Source: Corynebacterium sp. CNCTC7651 (lineage in GTDB: Bacteria > Actinomycetota > Actinomycetes > Mycobacteriales > Mycobacteriaceae). From it: a stretch of 64,000 bases of DNA. The translations under genes were made by a program, and so were the position numbers. Below the pieces are notes generated by a model. The model ran no database searches. It saw nothing but the letters and a program-made list of their open reading frames with translations, and had not been told where the DNA came from. Where the stretch lies: the NCBI RefSeq assembly GCF_021496665.1, contig NZ_CP071246.1, positions 2,108,001 through 2,172,000 on the forward strand, read 5' to 3'. The stretch's first letter is position 1; each line of letters starts with the position of its first letter. Positions 36,266 to 46,768 of this stretch are shown piece by piece.

Positions 36266-37008
36266 TACTCGCTCACCGTCCTGAACTCGATACCGGTTTC
36301 CTGCGGGCCGACCTCAACGACCCTGTCCACGTAGATGCCCGGCAGGTTGACCTCCGCCGCCGGGATTTCGTCCACAACTTCCTCCGCCTGGACGATGGTG
36401 ATCTTCCCGCACACCGCGGCGTCCGGGTTGAAGTTCTGCGCCGTCTTGGAAAAGACCAGGTTGCCAAAGCGGTCCGCCTTCGCCGCGTGCACGAACGCGT
36501 AGTCCGGCGTCAGCGCCTCCTCCATCACGTACTGCTCGCCGTTGAACTCGCGCAGCTCCTTCGGCTTGGAGTACTCCGCGATGGTGCCGTCCGGGTTGTA
36601 GCGGGTGGGGATCTCGCCGGTGGCCAGCGGGGTACCCACGCCGGCCTTGGTGTAGAACGCCGGGATGCCGGCGCCGCCTGCACGCATGCGCTCGGCCAGG
36701 GTGCCCTGCGGCGTGAACTCCACCGTCAGCTCACCCTCCAGGTACTGGCGCGCGTACTCCTTGTTGGTGCCCAGGTAGGAACCGATGGAGCGCGAAATGC
36801 GCTTATCCGCCAGCAACAGGCCGAGGCCGAAGCCGTCCGTGCCCAGGTTGTTGGAAATGATCGTCAGGTCGCCCGCACCCTGCGCGCGCAGCGCCTCAAT
36901 GAGCTTGGCCGGGATGCCCACCAGCCCGAATCCGCCGACGGCGATGGAGGCGCCGTCCTGGATATCGGCCACCGCCTCCTCAGCCGAAGAAACCACCTTA
37001 TTAATCAT
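36265..37008 (-). CDS. pcaI: 3-oxoadipate CoA-transferase subunit A
   Basis: A 247-residue CoA-transferase alpha subunit with the N-terminal [15 protein letters not shown], the GNNLG-like [13 protein letters not shown], and [15 protein letters not shown] near residue 110. It forms the heterotetramer with PcaJ for the penultimate step of the beta-ketoadipate pathway. It is divergent from the IclR-type regulator, the arrangement pcaJI / pcaR-pcaF known from C. glutamicum. ATG start at 37008. Confidence 0.88.
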   Translation of the reverse strand: MINKVVSSAEEAVADIQDGASIAVGGFGLVGIPAKLIEALRAQGAGDLTIISNNLGTDGFGLGLLLADKRISRSIGSYLGTNKEYARQYLEGELTVEFTPQGTLAERMRAGGAGIPAFYTKAGVGTPLATGEIPTRYNPDGTIAEYSKPKELREFNGEQYVMEEALTPDYAFVHAAKADRFGNLVFSKTAQNFNPDAAVCGKITIVQAEEVVDEIPAAEVNLPGIYVDRVVEVGPQETGIEFRTVSE

Positions 37009-37026
37009 GTGACCACCCTAACAGTT

Positions 37027-37060
37027 GTTCGTATTCTGCACAAGGGTTCACATAACGAAC
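37027..37060. promoter_or_regulatory. possible IclR-type operator in the pcaI/pcaR gap
   Basis: GTTCGT at 37027-37032 and ACGAAC at 37055-37060 are a perfect 6-bp inverted repeat with centres 28 bp apart, in the 105-bp gap between the divergent pcaI and pcaR genes. A PcaR-like IclR protein would be expected to bind here. The match to any known PcaR site is not established. Confidence 0.35.
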
Positions 37061-37113
37061 TTGATGCAGTTATGATTACACTCACACTTACGCAGACGCG
37101 GAAAGGAGGCCCC

Positions 37114-37902
37114 GTGACACCCAAGCAGCCAGAGTCAAACGTGCAGCTCGTGCAGAGCCTGAGCCGCGGATTGGCCGTCATCCGCGCCTTCGACCAGGAC
37201 CACCCGCGGCAAACCCTGGCCCAGGTGGCGGAGGTCACCGGCCTAGCCCGCGCGACCACCCGCCGTTTCCTACACACGCTGGTCGCGGAGGGCTACGCCG
37301 CAACCGACGGCTCCGAGTTCTGGCTCACCCCCCATGTGCTCACGCTGGGCTACTCCTACCTCTCCAGCCTCGGGCTTCCCGCGATCGCGCAGCCGCACCT
37401 GGAATCCGCCTCCCACCTGTTGGGCGAGTCCTGCTCCGCGGCGGTGCTCGACGGCGAGGACGTGGTCTACGTCGCCCGCTCCGCCGCGAACCGCATCATG
37501 CGCGAAAACATCACCATCGGCACCCGCTTCCCTGCCTACGCCGCCGCACTCGGCCGGGTCCTGCTCGCCGGGCTTCCCCCGGAGGAGCTAGAGCACAGCT
37601 TATCGACGACACATTTCACGCCCCTCACCCCAAAAACCATCACCGACCCGGCCAAACTGCGCGAGGTTTTGGCGGAGGTGGCGGAGCAAGGCTGGTGCAT
37701 CGTGGACCAGGAGCTTGAGGCCGGCCTGCGATCCGTGGCCTGCCCCGTGCTGGATGAGCGCGGCGAGGTAGTGGCCGCGGTGAACGTGTCCACGCAGGTG
37801 GCGGCGTACACGTATGAGGAAATCGTCGAAAAGCTATTGCCCTCCCTGCAAGCCACGGCGCGCGCGATTTCCCGCGACGTACGTACAGCAGCCCTGAATT
37901 AG
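37114..37902 (+). CDS. pcaR: IclR-family regulator of the beta-ketoadipate genes
   Basis: A 262-residue IclR protein. The N-terminal winged helix (QSLSRGLAVIRAFDQDHPRQ, TGLARATTRRFLHTL) is followed by the effector domain with SCSAAVLDGEDVVYVARSA and GEVVAAVNVSTQVAAYTYEE. It lies between pcaIJ and the thiolase gene, and in C. glutamicum the equivalent PcaR controls them. The GTG at 37114 has AAAGGAGG five bases upstream; an ATG at 37072 would add fourteen residues without a good site. Confidence 0.88.
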   Translation: MTPKQPESNVQLVQSLSRGLAVIRAFDQDHPRQTLAQVAEVTGLARATTRRFLHTLVAEGYAATDGSEFWLTPHVLTLGYSYLSSLGLPAIAQPHLESASHLLGESCSAAVLDGEDVVYVARSAANRIMRENITIGTRFPAYAAALGRVLLAGLPPEELEHSLSTTHFTPLTPKTITDPAKLREVLAEVAEQGWCIVDQELEAGLRSVACPVLDERGEVVAAVNVSTQVAAYTYEEIVEKLLPSLQATARAISRDVRTAALN

Positions 37903-37915
37903 AAGGAGAAACCCC

Positions 37916-39093
37916 ATGACTGACATTGTGATTTGCAACCCCAAGCGCACCCCGGTTGGCCGCTACGGCGGCGCCTTCGTGGGCGTGCCGGTGCAGGACC
38001 TGGCCGCGACCGTGGTCAACGCCGTGATCGAGGAGTCCGGCATTGATACCGCGCTTATCGACGACGTAATTTTCGGCCAGGCGGGCCCCAACGGCGCGGC
38101 ACCGGCGCTGGGCCGCATCGTGTCACTGGATGCGGAGCTTGGTGAGGGCGGCGTGTCCGTGCCGGGCATGCAGCTGGATCGCCGCTGCGGCTCCGGCCTG
38201 CAGGCTGTGGCGACTGCCGCGGCGCACATTGCTGCAGGTGCCGCCGACGTGATCATCGCGGGTGGTGCGGAGTCCATGTCCAACACCGAGTACAGCGTGG
38301 ACGGCAAGGTTGTGGACCGCCTGCAGGAGGGCCGCGAGAAGGCCGGCGGCAAGCACCACCCGATCCCGGGCGGCATGATCGAGACCGCCGAGAACCTGCG
38401 CGAGGAGTACTCCATTGCTCGCGAGCGCCAAGACAAGCTGGCCGCGGAATCCCACGCGCGGGCTGCCGCCGCAACTGAGAAGGGCGATTTCGCCGACGAA
38501 ATCGTGCCGGTCAGCGTGCCGCAGCGCAAAGGCGACCCGGTGATCGTGGACAAGGACGAGCACATCCGCCCCGGCACTACCGAGGAGCAGCTGGCGAAGC
38601 TGCGTCCGGTGATGAAGATCAAGGGCGCGAGCGTGACCGCCGGCAACGCGTCCGGCCAGAACGACGGTGCCGCAGCCATGATCGTGACCACCCGCGAGAA
38701 GGCCGAAGAGCTCGGTCTGACCCCGATGGCCGTGCTCCGCGGCTGGGCCGTGGCCGGCGTCGCGCCGGAGACCATGGGCATCGGCCCGGTGGCCGCGACC
38801 GAGAAGGTGTTCAAGCGCCTCGGCCTGACGTTCGACGACATCGACTTGATCGAGCTCAACGAGGCTTTCGCCGCCCAGGCCCTGGCCGTGCTGGATGCGT
38901 GGGGTATGAGGACGACCCGCGCGTCAACCCCGTCGGCTCCGGTATCTCGCTTGGCCACCCCGTTGGTGCAACCGGTGCCCGCATGCTGGTCACCGCCTCC
39001 CACCAGCTGGCCCGCACTGACGCGAAGCGTGCCCTGGTGACCATGTGCATCGGCGGCGGCCAGGGCATGGCTGCTGTTATCGAGAAGCCGTAG
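37916..39093 (+). pseudogene. pcaF: beta-ketoadipyl-CoA thiolase with a frameshift near the C-terminus
   Basis: The first frame encodes a thiolase: the acyl-binding Cys is in LDRRCGSGLQAV near residue 90, and NEAFAAQALAVLDAWG is near 327. At about 38903 the frame changes: it runs out through RTTRASTPSAPVSRLATP to a stop at 39040. The +1 frame carries the missing end YEDDPRVNPVGSGISLGHPV and VTMCIGGGQGMAAVIEKP to 39093, including the catalytic His (GHPVGA) and Cys (CIGGG). A single missing base in TGGGGTATGAG explains it. Without these residues the enzyme would be inactive. Genuine pseudogene or sequencing error cannot be told from the sequence. Intact length would be about 392 residues. Confidence 0.85.
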
Positions 39094-39193
39094 GGGGCTG
39101 GCTGGTTGGGGGCAGGCAGGCTGGTTGGGGGCTGGGGGGCAGGCGCTGACTGTTGCACCCGCACCTAGGCTGTTTACCTGCCCTCAATCTTGC

Positions 39194-39313
39194 TGAGGCC
39201 TACAGGGGTGTAGGCCTCAAGATTTTTGAGTCACACCAGTCACACATAACCTGGAGTTTTGCGGTAGGCCTCAGCGCGAATGTTCGTTGAGGCCTACAGC
39301 GCTGTAGGCCTCA
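39194..39313 (+). repeat. 120-bp palindromic repeat element, copy 1
   Basis: Two 26-bp palindromes of form TGAGGCCTACA-NNNN-TGTAGGCCTCA begin 94 bp apart (39194-39219 and 39288-39313). Between them lies the core AGTCACACCAGTCACAC (39229-39245) and a half-site GTAGGCCTCA at 39264. The left hairpin is followed by AAGATTTTTG and may end pcaF transcription. The 302-bp gap 39094-39395 also holds a G-rich stretch before the element and, after it, a GTTGAGAGC...GGGTGCAGCTGTCA tail (39328-39354) shared with copy 3. No ORF is visible. Confidence 0.9.
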
Positions 39314-39395
39314 GTATTCTGCACCCGGTTGAGAGCAGCCGGGTGCAGCTGTCAAGGCTGGGCCGGGCGGCAACCGCACACCTACACTGGCGGGC

Positions 39396-39818
39396 ATGGA
39401 TCAATTCGGCATCCCCAACAACACTGGAAACACCGGCGGGAACCCGGGGCGCGACTTCGCGCTTGGTGCGCTCTTCATCATCATCGCGGTGGCATCGTTT
39501 GTGTTCCTTGAGGGGGCCACGGCGGTGTTCATTGGTATTGCGGGCGCAATCGCAGGTGCGGTTGCGATCATCCGCGGAATCCAGAATCCAGCCGAGCCGG
39601 GGCCGGATCCGCTGCAGCTGGAAAACGAGGCAGTCACCGGCGACCTTGGCGCCGAGGGGTTTGACTGGGATGCGCACTACAAGCGGGATTTCGGGCAGCC
39701 CGGTGAGCAGGCTGGCTTCGGCGAGCCCGGGCAGCCCGGTGATCAGGCTGGCTTCGGCGAGCCCGGGCGGCCAGGTGAGCAGGGGGACTACGGCCAGCCG
39801 GGGCAACCCCGCAGCTAA
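39396..39818 (+). CDS. small membrane protein with Gly/Pro/Gln-rich repeat tail
   Basis: A 140-residue protein of unknown function. After a Gly/Asn-rich start (DQFGIPNNTGNTGGNPG) come two membrane segments, ALGALFIIIAVASFVFLEGA and AVFIGIAGAIAGAVAIIRGI. A hydrophilic tail then repeats the unit GQPGEQAGFGEP: FGQPGEQAGFGEP, GQPGDQAGFGEP, GRPGEQGDYGQP. The repeats are near-identical in DNA, so copy number may vary between strains. It overlaps the convergent antiporter gene by 4 bp. ATG start; no family recognised. Confidence 0.75.
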   Translation: MDQFGIPNNTGNTGGNPGRDFALGALFIIIAVASFVFLEGATAVFIGIAGAIAGAVAIIRGIQNPAEPGPDPLQLENEAVTGDLGAEGFDWDAHYKRDFGQPGEQAGFGEPGQPGDQAGFGEPGRPGEQGDYGQPGQPRS

Positions 39819-41419
39819 GCGTCGGGGTGCGGATCGCTCAAGGTGCGCGGCGACGCCAGCGCGTCTCGTTCGCGCGCGATCATGAGGCGGTCTAGGTCCG
39901 CAAGCACAGCGTCAACATCGGCGGGGTTGTAGCGGCGCTCGCGTCGGGCGCGCTGCAACTCGTTGGTCGCGGCCTGCAGCGCAATGTGCTGCATCTCGCT
40001 GGCGGCAGCCCGGGCGCGCTCGAACGCCTCGCGGCGTTCGCGGGCGCCCTCGGGGTCAACCTGTCGTCGATTAGCAAGTGCCTCCAGCCATTCCTGCACC
40101 ATGTCGTAGGACTCGGGGGCGAGCTCCGGCCCGCGCTCCTGGACGGCCTTGCGGGCGGCGGCGTAGGCGCGGTCGTTCAGCTCGGCGTTAACGCGGTCGC
40201 CGCGGGCATCGGGGCCATTCTCCAGGTCAAGCTGGCGGACAAGCCACGGCAGAAGCAGGCCGGGAATCACCATGGTGAAGGTAAGCACGGACAGTGCGAT
40301 CACGCTGAGCTCATGGTGGTAGGCCATGGTGCCGGCCGGGATGGAGAGCACCAGCGCGAGCGTGACCAGGCCGCGCATGCCGGCCCACGCCATGAGCAGC
40401 ACCTCCTGGAGGCGCAGCGGGGCGACGTTGGTCTTGCCCTGCTTCTGGTGCACGCGGCACATCACCCACATCCAGGCGAAACGCACCGCGAAGGCCACCA
40501 GGGAAAGCACGAAGCCTATCCAGACGGCTTCCCAGAAGTTGGTGCCGGCATCGTCGATAGCGTCGCGCACGCTCATGCCGATCAGGCCGAAAGCGAGGCC
40601 GGTGAAGAGCAGCTCCACCGTCTCCCAGAAGGAGTGGCCGCTCAGGCGGTCCTCCGCAGTCAGCGAGGCGCGGGAGCTCATCTCCACCGCCGCGATCACA
40701 ATCGCGATCACGCCGGACGCATGAATCTCCTCCGCCGCCGCGTAAATGGCGAACGGCAGCACCCAGGTGAACGCGGTGCGGATCACGCTATCCGGCACGT
40801 GGTCCATGAACCACGCCGCAAGCCTGCCGACGACTAAACCGATCACCACCGCGACTACCGCGGCGTACACAAACTTCAGCAGACCGGCGCCGAAATCGAT
40901 CTCATCCCCCGCGAGCAGGGCGGCGAGGGCGACATTGAAAGCGACGATGGAGGCGGCGTCGTTAAACAAGCCCTCCGTCTGCAGCGTGCCGGTGATGCGC
41001 CGCGGGATGCCGGCCGGGCCCGCCACCGCGTCCACCGCTACCGGGTCGGGCGGGGCGATTGCCGACGCAAGCACCATCGCACCTGCAAGACCAATGCCCG
41101 GCATCAGCCACATGGCGGTGCCCGTCAGCGCTGCGATGGTGAGAAACACCAGCACCACGGACATGGACAGCACCACGTTGAGCTGGGAGCGGATCATGCC
41201 CCACGACGTTCTCCTTGCCAGCGACCACAGCAGCGGCGGCAGGAAGATCGGCAGGATCAGGTGCGTATCCAGGCTCACCGTCTGAATCCCGGGGATGAAC
41301 AGCACGGGGGCCACTGCGATGGTCAAAAGCGCCGGCCACGGCAGGCCCGTGCGTTCACCGATTGCGGCGACGAGGACGGTGGCGAGCAATAAGCCGATGA
41401 TGGCAAGGAAAACTGTCAC
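39815..41419 (-). CDS. Na+/H+ antiporter, CPA1/NhaP family
   Basis: A 534-residue cation:proton antiporter with about twelve helices and a cytoplasmic tail. The transport-site helix is TEGLFNDAASIVAFNVALAA (Asn-Asp pair) near residue 158, and SAIAPPDPVAVDAV precedes it. AWAGMRGLVTLALVLSIPAG lies near 345. The tail is a charged coiled segment (ARRERRYNPADVDAVLADLD). The start is probably the GTG at 41419 (VTVFLAIIGLLLA); the open frame continues upstream over the glutaredoxin-like gene region but with a non-coding composition. It exports sodium or other cations for pH and salt homeostasis. Confidence 0.85.
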   Translation of the reverse strand: MTVFLAIIGLLLATVLVAAIGERTGLPWPALLTIAVAPVLFIPGIQTVSLDTHLILPIFLPPLLWSLARRTSWGMIRSQLNVVLSMSVVLVFLTIAALTGTAMWLMPGIGLAGAMVLASAIAPPDPVAVDAVAGPAGIPRRITGTLQTEGLFNDAASIVAFNVALAALLAGDEIDFGAGLLKFVYAAVVAVVIGLVVGRLAAWFMDHVPDSVIRTAFTWVLPFAIYAAAEEIHASGVIAIVIAAVEMSSRASLTAEDRLSGHSFWETVELLFTGLAFGLIGMSVRDAIDDAGTNFWEAVWIGFVLSLVAFAVRFAWMWVMCRVHQKQGKTNVAPLRLQEVLLMAWAGMRGLVTLALVLSIPAGTMAYHHELSVIALSVLTFTMVIPGLLLPWLVRQLDLENGPDARGDRVNAELNDRAYAAARKAVQERGPELAPESYDMVQEWLEALANRRQVDPEGARERREAFERARAAASEMQHIALQAATNELQRARRERRYNPADVDAVLADLDRLMIARERDALASPRTLSDPHPDA

Positions 41420-41447
41420 GCAGGGCAGTGTACGTCGCGCGCCCCAA

Positions 41448-41722
41448 CTACACCTGGTCGAAGAACTCCACGTGCTGGCCGCCGATGACCTTGGACGGCA
41501 CGCCGATCTTGCCCGCTGCCTTGATCTCCGCGTATCCGTCGAGCGCGTCGCGGTAGGCAAGGAAGCGCTTCAGGTTCCGGATGTCCGTGACATCCAGCAT
41601 CTCAGCCCCGCCGAACTGCTCCGGGTCCGCAGCGTATTGCGCAATCACGCCCGCGCAGTCGGGGCACTGGTGGTGCACGAAGATTTCCACGCGCGCTGTC
41701 TCCGCCGCGTTACCCATCGCCA

Positions 41723-41723
<1 letters not shown>
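41448..41723 (-). CDS. glutaredoxin-like small protein
   Basis: A 91-residue protein with a thioredoxin-fold start VEIFVHHQCPDCAGVIAQYA whose CPDC active site sits near residue 20. The remainder, LDVTDIRNLKRFLAYRD and KIGVPSKVIGGQHVEFF, shows the cis-Pro region expected of glutaredoxins. It overlaps the end of glf by 1 bp, so it is translated with that gene. A redox role is likely; a link to the flavoenzyme Glf is speculation. Confidence 0.75.
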
Positions 41724-42973
<1,250 letters not shown>

Positions 42974-43053
42974 TCAACTCTTACTTGAAACTTGAGGTTG
43001 CGGTAAGCTGCGTTTCAATTCACTGTTGTCACATGTGCCCCAGGAGATGAACC

Positions 43054-45063
43054 GTGCAACAACGACGACGCCTCAACCCAGCGGCACCGGCCGCCAAGCA
43101 CCCGCTGCTGGCCGCCGTTGTGGCCGCAATATTGACCGTGGCCGTGGTGGCAGCCGCGATGGTGACCAACGGCCGGATTCTGCAGGTGCAGAACGTCGGC
43201 CCCGCGAACATCGAGGTGAACATCGAGGTCTACAGCGACACCGACTCCTTCGCAGCCGGCGCGGACATCACCGTCGATGACGCAGCCATTCGCACCCAGG
43301 GCGGCGGCGAAGAGCATGTCCGCCGCGTGGTGAAGGAATTCACGCGGGACCGCGAGTTCTCCATCGTCGGCCTGACCTGGAAGGGCGACCGCGACATCGC
43401 CGCGTACGTGCGCGCCGAGCGCCCGGACGGCTCCTGGTCCGAGTGGTACGCGATGGATCCGGTGGACCCGCCGGCCGGCTCCGACACTTTCGGCACCGAG
43501 CCGATCTACGTCGAGCCGACCCGCCGCGTGCAGGTTTCCACCGGCAACGTGGACATGCTTGAAGGCGGCCGCGCGATCTCCGACGCACCCAACACCGCCC
43601 TGGACCTCAACGCTGTATTCCTGGACGGCGGCACCGGCATGGTCACGGGCGACATCAACCCGGTCGCAGACTCCTACACCCGCGGCATGCCCAAGGTGAT
43701 CACCCGCGCGCAGTGGGGCGCGGGTGCATCGCGCAACCCGACGTACACCGAGCCGGTGACGGCAGCGACCGTCCACCACACCGCGGGCTCCAACAACTAC
43801 ACCGAGGCGCAGGCCCCGGGCATCGTGCGAGGCATTTGGCACTACCACGCCATCACCAACAACTGGGGCGACATGGGCTACAACGCGCTGGTGGACAAAT
43901 ACGGCAACATCTACGAAGGCCGCGCCGGCGGCCTGGACCGCGCGGTACAGGGCGCCCACGTCGGCGCGTTCAACTCCAACACCTGGGGCGTCTCCGTCCT
44001 GGGCAACTACATGAACCAGGCACCGTCAGAACAGGCCATCGACGCACTCGGCGAGATCATCGGTTGGAAGGCCGCCGTCGCCGGCTTCGACCCGCTCGGC
44101 TACAGCTACCACGTCGCAGAAGGCAACTTCCGCGGCTCCCGTTTCAGCGCCGGCCAGGGCAAGCTGTTCCCCAACATCAACGCGCACCGGGACTTCCACT
44201 ACAACGACTGCCCGGGTGATGTGCTCTACGCGCGGATGCCGGACATTCGTCGTAAAGCAGCAGTGAAGTACAACGCCTTGCGCGCGGACCGCGCGTTTGG
44301 CACCCAGGGCTGGCTGGACCAGCTGCTGAACCCGAACCGGGCGGATCGGAACCAGCAGACCCCGGCCACGCAGCCTGGGCAGCAGCAGCCGGCCGGGCAG
44401 GCGCAGACGCAGCAGCCGGTGCGCACGGAACGCACGGTGACCAACTCCATCACCACCCCGGACGGCACCACCACAACGGTGACCAAGGAGACCACGCAGA
44501 CCAGCCCGGCAACAGAGGGCCAGGCAGCGACGGTGAACACCCAGCTGTTCTCCGAGCTCTCCAGCGGCGACAGCCTGGCTATCGCCACCGTAGTGGGCAC
44601 CGTCGCCGGTGTTGCGCTGGTCTACGCCTTCCAGCAGGGCATGTTCGACGACGCGATCAAGAACGTCGGCGGCACCGAGCTCCTCGCCGGCGTGACGGTG
44701 AAGGACCTCACCCCGTACATCTCTCCAGTGCTCAAGGTTGTGGATTCCAGCTCTGACTCGGATGTCTGGATGCAGCTGGAGCCCATCCTGGGCAAGATCG
44801 CCGGCGCAATGACCGGCCCGGGCGGCACCCAGATGGCGTTCTATGCCAACGGCATCGGCGTGCGCGATACCAAGGGGCAGATTTTCGCCCTCGTCGGCGA
44901 GATTGCGAACGCCTGGCTGCAGCAGGGTCTGGACGCCGGCCCGCTGGGCCTGCCGATCTCCGCGCAGACCAGCGTGAACGCGGATCAGATCCGCATGGAC
45001 TTCGAGGGCGGCGCGATCGTCTTCACCCCATCCACCAAGACGATCAACATCATCACCCGCTAA
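43054..45063 (+). CDS. secreted N-acetylmuramoyl-L-alanine amidase (PGRP type) with LGFP-like C-terminus
   Basis: A 669-residue exported protein. The membrane/signal segment HPLLAAVVAAILTVAVVAAAM covers about 16-36. The amidase_2/PGRP domain covers about 220-410, with ATVHHTAGSNNYTEAQAPGI, GDMGYNALVDKYGNIYEGRA and NINAHRDFHYNDCPGD supplying zinc ligands. A Gln/Thr-rich linker (425-490) follows, then a second hydrophobic segment (LAIATVVGTVAGVALVYAF). The end (GLDAGPLGLPISAQTSVNAD, MDFEGGAIVFTPSTKTI) is an LGFP-type wall-binding repeat. Start GTG with AGGAGA six bases before. It probably cleaves the peptide from the glycan of the wall; the homologue sits beside glf in C. glutamicum. Confidence 0.88.
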   Translation: MQQRRRLNPAAPAAKHPLLAAVVAAILTVAVVAAAMVTNGRILQVQNVGPANIEVNIEVYSDTDSFAAGADITVDDAAIRTQGGGEEHVRRVVKEFTRDREFSIVGLTWKGDRDIAAYVRAERPDGSWSEWYAMDPVDPPAGSDTFGTEPIYVEPTRRVQVSTGNVDMLEGGRAISDAPNTALDLNAVFLDGGTGMVTGDINPVADSYTRGMPKVITRAQWGAGASRNPTYTEPVTAATVHHTAGSNNYTEAQAPGIVRGIWHYHAITNNWGDMGYNALVDKYGNIYEGRAGGLDRAVQGAHVGAFNSNTWGVSVLGNYMNQAPSEQAIDALGEIIGWKAAVAGFDPLGYSYHVAEGNFRGSRFSAGQGKLFPNINAHRDFHYNDCPGDVLYARMPDIRRKAAVKYNALRADRAFGTQGWLDQLLNPNRADRNQQTPATQPGQQQPAGQAQTQQPVRTERTVTNSITTPDGTTTTVTKETTQTSPATEGQAATVNTQLFSELSSGDSLAIATVVGTVAGVALVYAFQQGMFDDAIKNVGGTELLAGVTVKDLTPYISPVLKVVDSSSDSDVWMQLEPILGKIAGAMTGPGGTQMAFYANGIGVRDTKGQIFALVGEIANAWLQQGLDAGPLGLPISAQTSVNADQIRMDFEGGAIVFTPSTKTINIITR

Positions 45064-45066
45064 TCA

Positions 45067-45105
45067 CACCTGGTTATTACACCTGGTTATTACACCTGGT
45101 TGTAG
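45067..45105 (+). repeat. 13-bp tandem repeat, three units, at the glpK 3' end
   Basis: CACCTGGTTATTA occurs at 45067-45079 and again at 45080-45092, with a third, partly diverged unit from 45093. The third and second units contain the last codons and stop of glpK on the minus strand; the extra units lie in the 26-bp gap before the convergent amidase stop. It looks like slippage of the terminal codons. Confidence 0.8.
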
Positions 45106-46631
45106 CTCCTCGCGACGGCATCTTCCCACCGCGCGAGGAGCTTCTCGCGTTCCGGCGCACCCATCGTTGCGGTGAAGGTGGTTGTGGGGCCGAGGCTTAA
45201 GGGAGCGTCGATAAGCAAAGCCCCAATGCCCGCCGCCGAAGCCGCGCCCATCACCGTCGTCTCCACATTGTCCGGGCGCACGACATCCAGGCCGAGGATG
45301 TCCGCCTGCATCTGCATAAGCAGGGAGTTCGCGGTCATCCCGCCGTCCACCTTCAGCGTCGCGGGCGCGCCACCCATCGCCGCAACCACCTCATACGTTT
45401 GCAGGCACGTCGCCTCCAGCGCCGCGCGGGCAATGTGCCGCTTATCCACGAACCTAGTCAGCCCACAAATAATCCCCCGCGCATCCGGCCGCCACCGCGG
45501 CGCGAAGAGCCCCGAGAACGCCGGCACGATTGTTACGCCGCCGGAATCCGGCACCTGCGCGGCCAGCTCCTCCGTCTCTTCCGCGGAGTTGAGCATGCCA
45601 AGCTGATCCCGCAGCCACTGGATCAACGAACCGCCGACCGCCACCGAACCCTCCAGCGCGTACACCGGCGGCTGCCCCTCGATCTGGTACGCGACGGTGG
45701 TGAGCATGCCGTCCTCGCTGAACCGCGGTTGTGTGCCCGTGTTCAGCAGCATGAACAGGCCGGTGCCGTACGTCATCTTCGCGTCGTGCTCATTTAGCCC
45801 GTGCTGCCCGAACAGCGCCGCCTGCTGATCCCCGAGCACGCCCGTGATGGGCACCCCTCCCAGCGGGCCGCGGCTGCGCACCTGGGCAAAAGTGCCTATC
45901 GACGGTTTAATTTCCGGCAACATTTGCCTTGGCACCCTGATCGCCTCGCAGAGCTCGTCGCTCCACTCCAGCGTGGTGAGGTCCATGAGGAGCGTGCGAC
46001 TGGCGTTAGTCACGTCGGTGAGGTGCAGCGCGTTTTCGGTGTCGCGTGCGCCGCCCGTGAGGTTCCACATCAACCACGTGTCCATCGTGCCGGCGAGCAG
46101 TTCGCCGCGCTCCGCGCGCTCGCGGGCCCCTTCCACGTTGTCCAGGATCCAAGCCCACTTCGGCCCCGACGGGTAAGAGTTGTGCAGCAACCCGGTTTGG
46201 CGAAGGTATTTTGCCTGGTCGGCTGGGTGGTCGGCTGGGTGGTCGGCGTGGGGCGCCGGGTTGGCCTGGTCGGCCGCGCCGTCAGCCGCCGCGCTCGGGT
46301 TGGTGCGCGTGTCCTGCCACACGATTGCGTTGTAGATTGGCCGGCCGGTCGCCCGCTCCCAGATCACCGCGGTTTCGCGCTGGTTAGTGATGCCCAGCGC
46401 ACTGATGTCCTCGTCCGCGATGTCCTGTTTTGCCAGTGCCTCCACGATCGCGCGGCGCGTGTTGCGCCAGATCTCCATTGCGTCGTGTTCCACCCAACCC
46501 TCGCGCGGCATGATCTGGGCGTGCTCGTACTGCGCCTGCGACACCACCTGGCCCCGAGTGTCAGCAATGATCACCCTGGTAGATGTCGTGCCCTGGTCAA
46601 TCGCGGCGATGTACGTGGCGCTGTTCGGCAT
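45090..46631 (-). CDS. glpK: glycerol kinase
   Basis: A 513-residue FGGY kinase. ATP/glycerol motifs are [20 protein letters not shown] at the N-terminus, IVWQDTRT near 105, [12 protein letters not shown] near 270, [17 protein letters not shown] near 305 and the FGGY signature region near 365 ([16 protein letters not shown]). It phosphorylates glycerol at C3. An Ala/His/Pro/Asp-rich stretch after the DTRT motif ([20 protein letters not shown]) replaces the usual charged segment. It is coded by tandem GGTCGGCTGGGT-like DNA, an insertion peculiar to this gene. The ATG at 46631 ([12 protein letters not shown]) fits the family N-terminus. Confidence 0.93.
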   Translation of the reverse strand: MPNSATYIAAIDQGTTSTRVIIADTRGQVVSQAQYEHAQIMPREGWVEHDAMEIWRNTRRAIVEALAKQDIADEDISALGITNQRETAVIWERATGRPIYNAIVWQDTRTNPSAAADGAADQANPAPHADHPADHPADQAKYLRQTGLLHNSYPSGPKWAWILDNVEGARERAERGELLAGTMDTWLMWNLTGGARDTENALHLTDVTNASRTLLMDLTTLEWSDELCEAIRVPRQMLPEIKPSIGTFAQVRSRGPLGGVPITGVLGDQQAALFGQHGLNEHDAKMTYGTGLFMLLNTGTQPRFSEDGMLTTVAYQIEGQPPVYALEGSVAVGGSLIQWLRDQLGMLNSAEETEELAAQVPDSGGVTIVPAFSGLFAPRWRPDARGIICGLTRFVDKRHIARAALEATCLQTYEVVAAMGGAPATLKVDGGMTANSLLMQMQADILGLDVVRPDNVETTVMGAASAAGIGALLIDAPLSLGPTTTFTATMGAPEREKLLARWEDAVARSYNQV

Positions 46632-46768
46632 ACGGGGCAGTGTACGGGGTGGGTTTGTCCAGCTTGGGAATGACTGGGGTTCACCTGTGGGCTGGGGGTG
46701 GTGCGCGGCGAGGCAGTTGGCGAGACAATGCGCAGCAACTTGGGCATCAACTTGGGCATGAGATTCGC

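Noticed and set aside
39194..39219. The GAGGCCTACA palindromes as simple rho-independent terminators only
   Set aside because: Only the left hairpin of copy 1 is followed by a T-run; the exact 94-bp spacing and shared core in all three copies need another explanation.
43054..45063. Amidase gene as a phage endolysin
   Set aside because: It has a membrane/signal segment, an LGFP wall-binding end and conserved position beside glf, so it is a housekeeping wall hydrolase; no phage genes are near.
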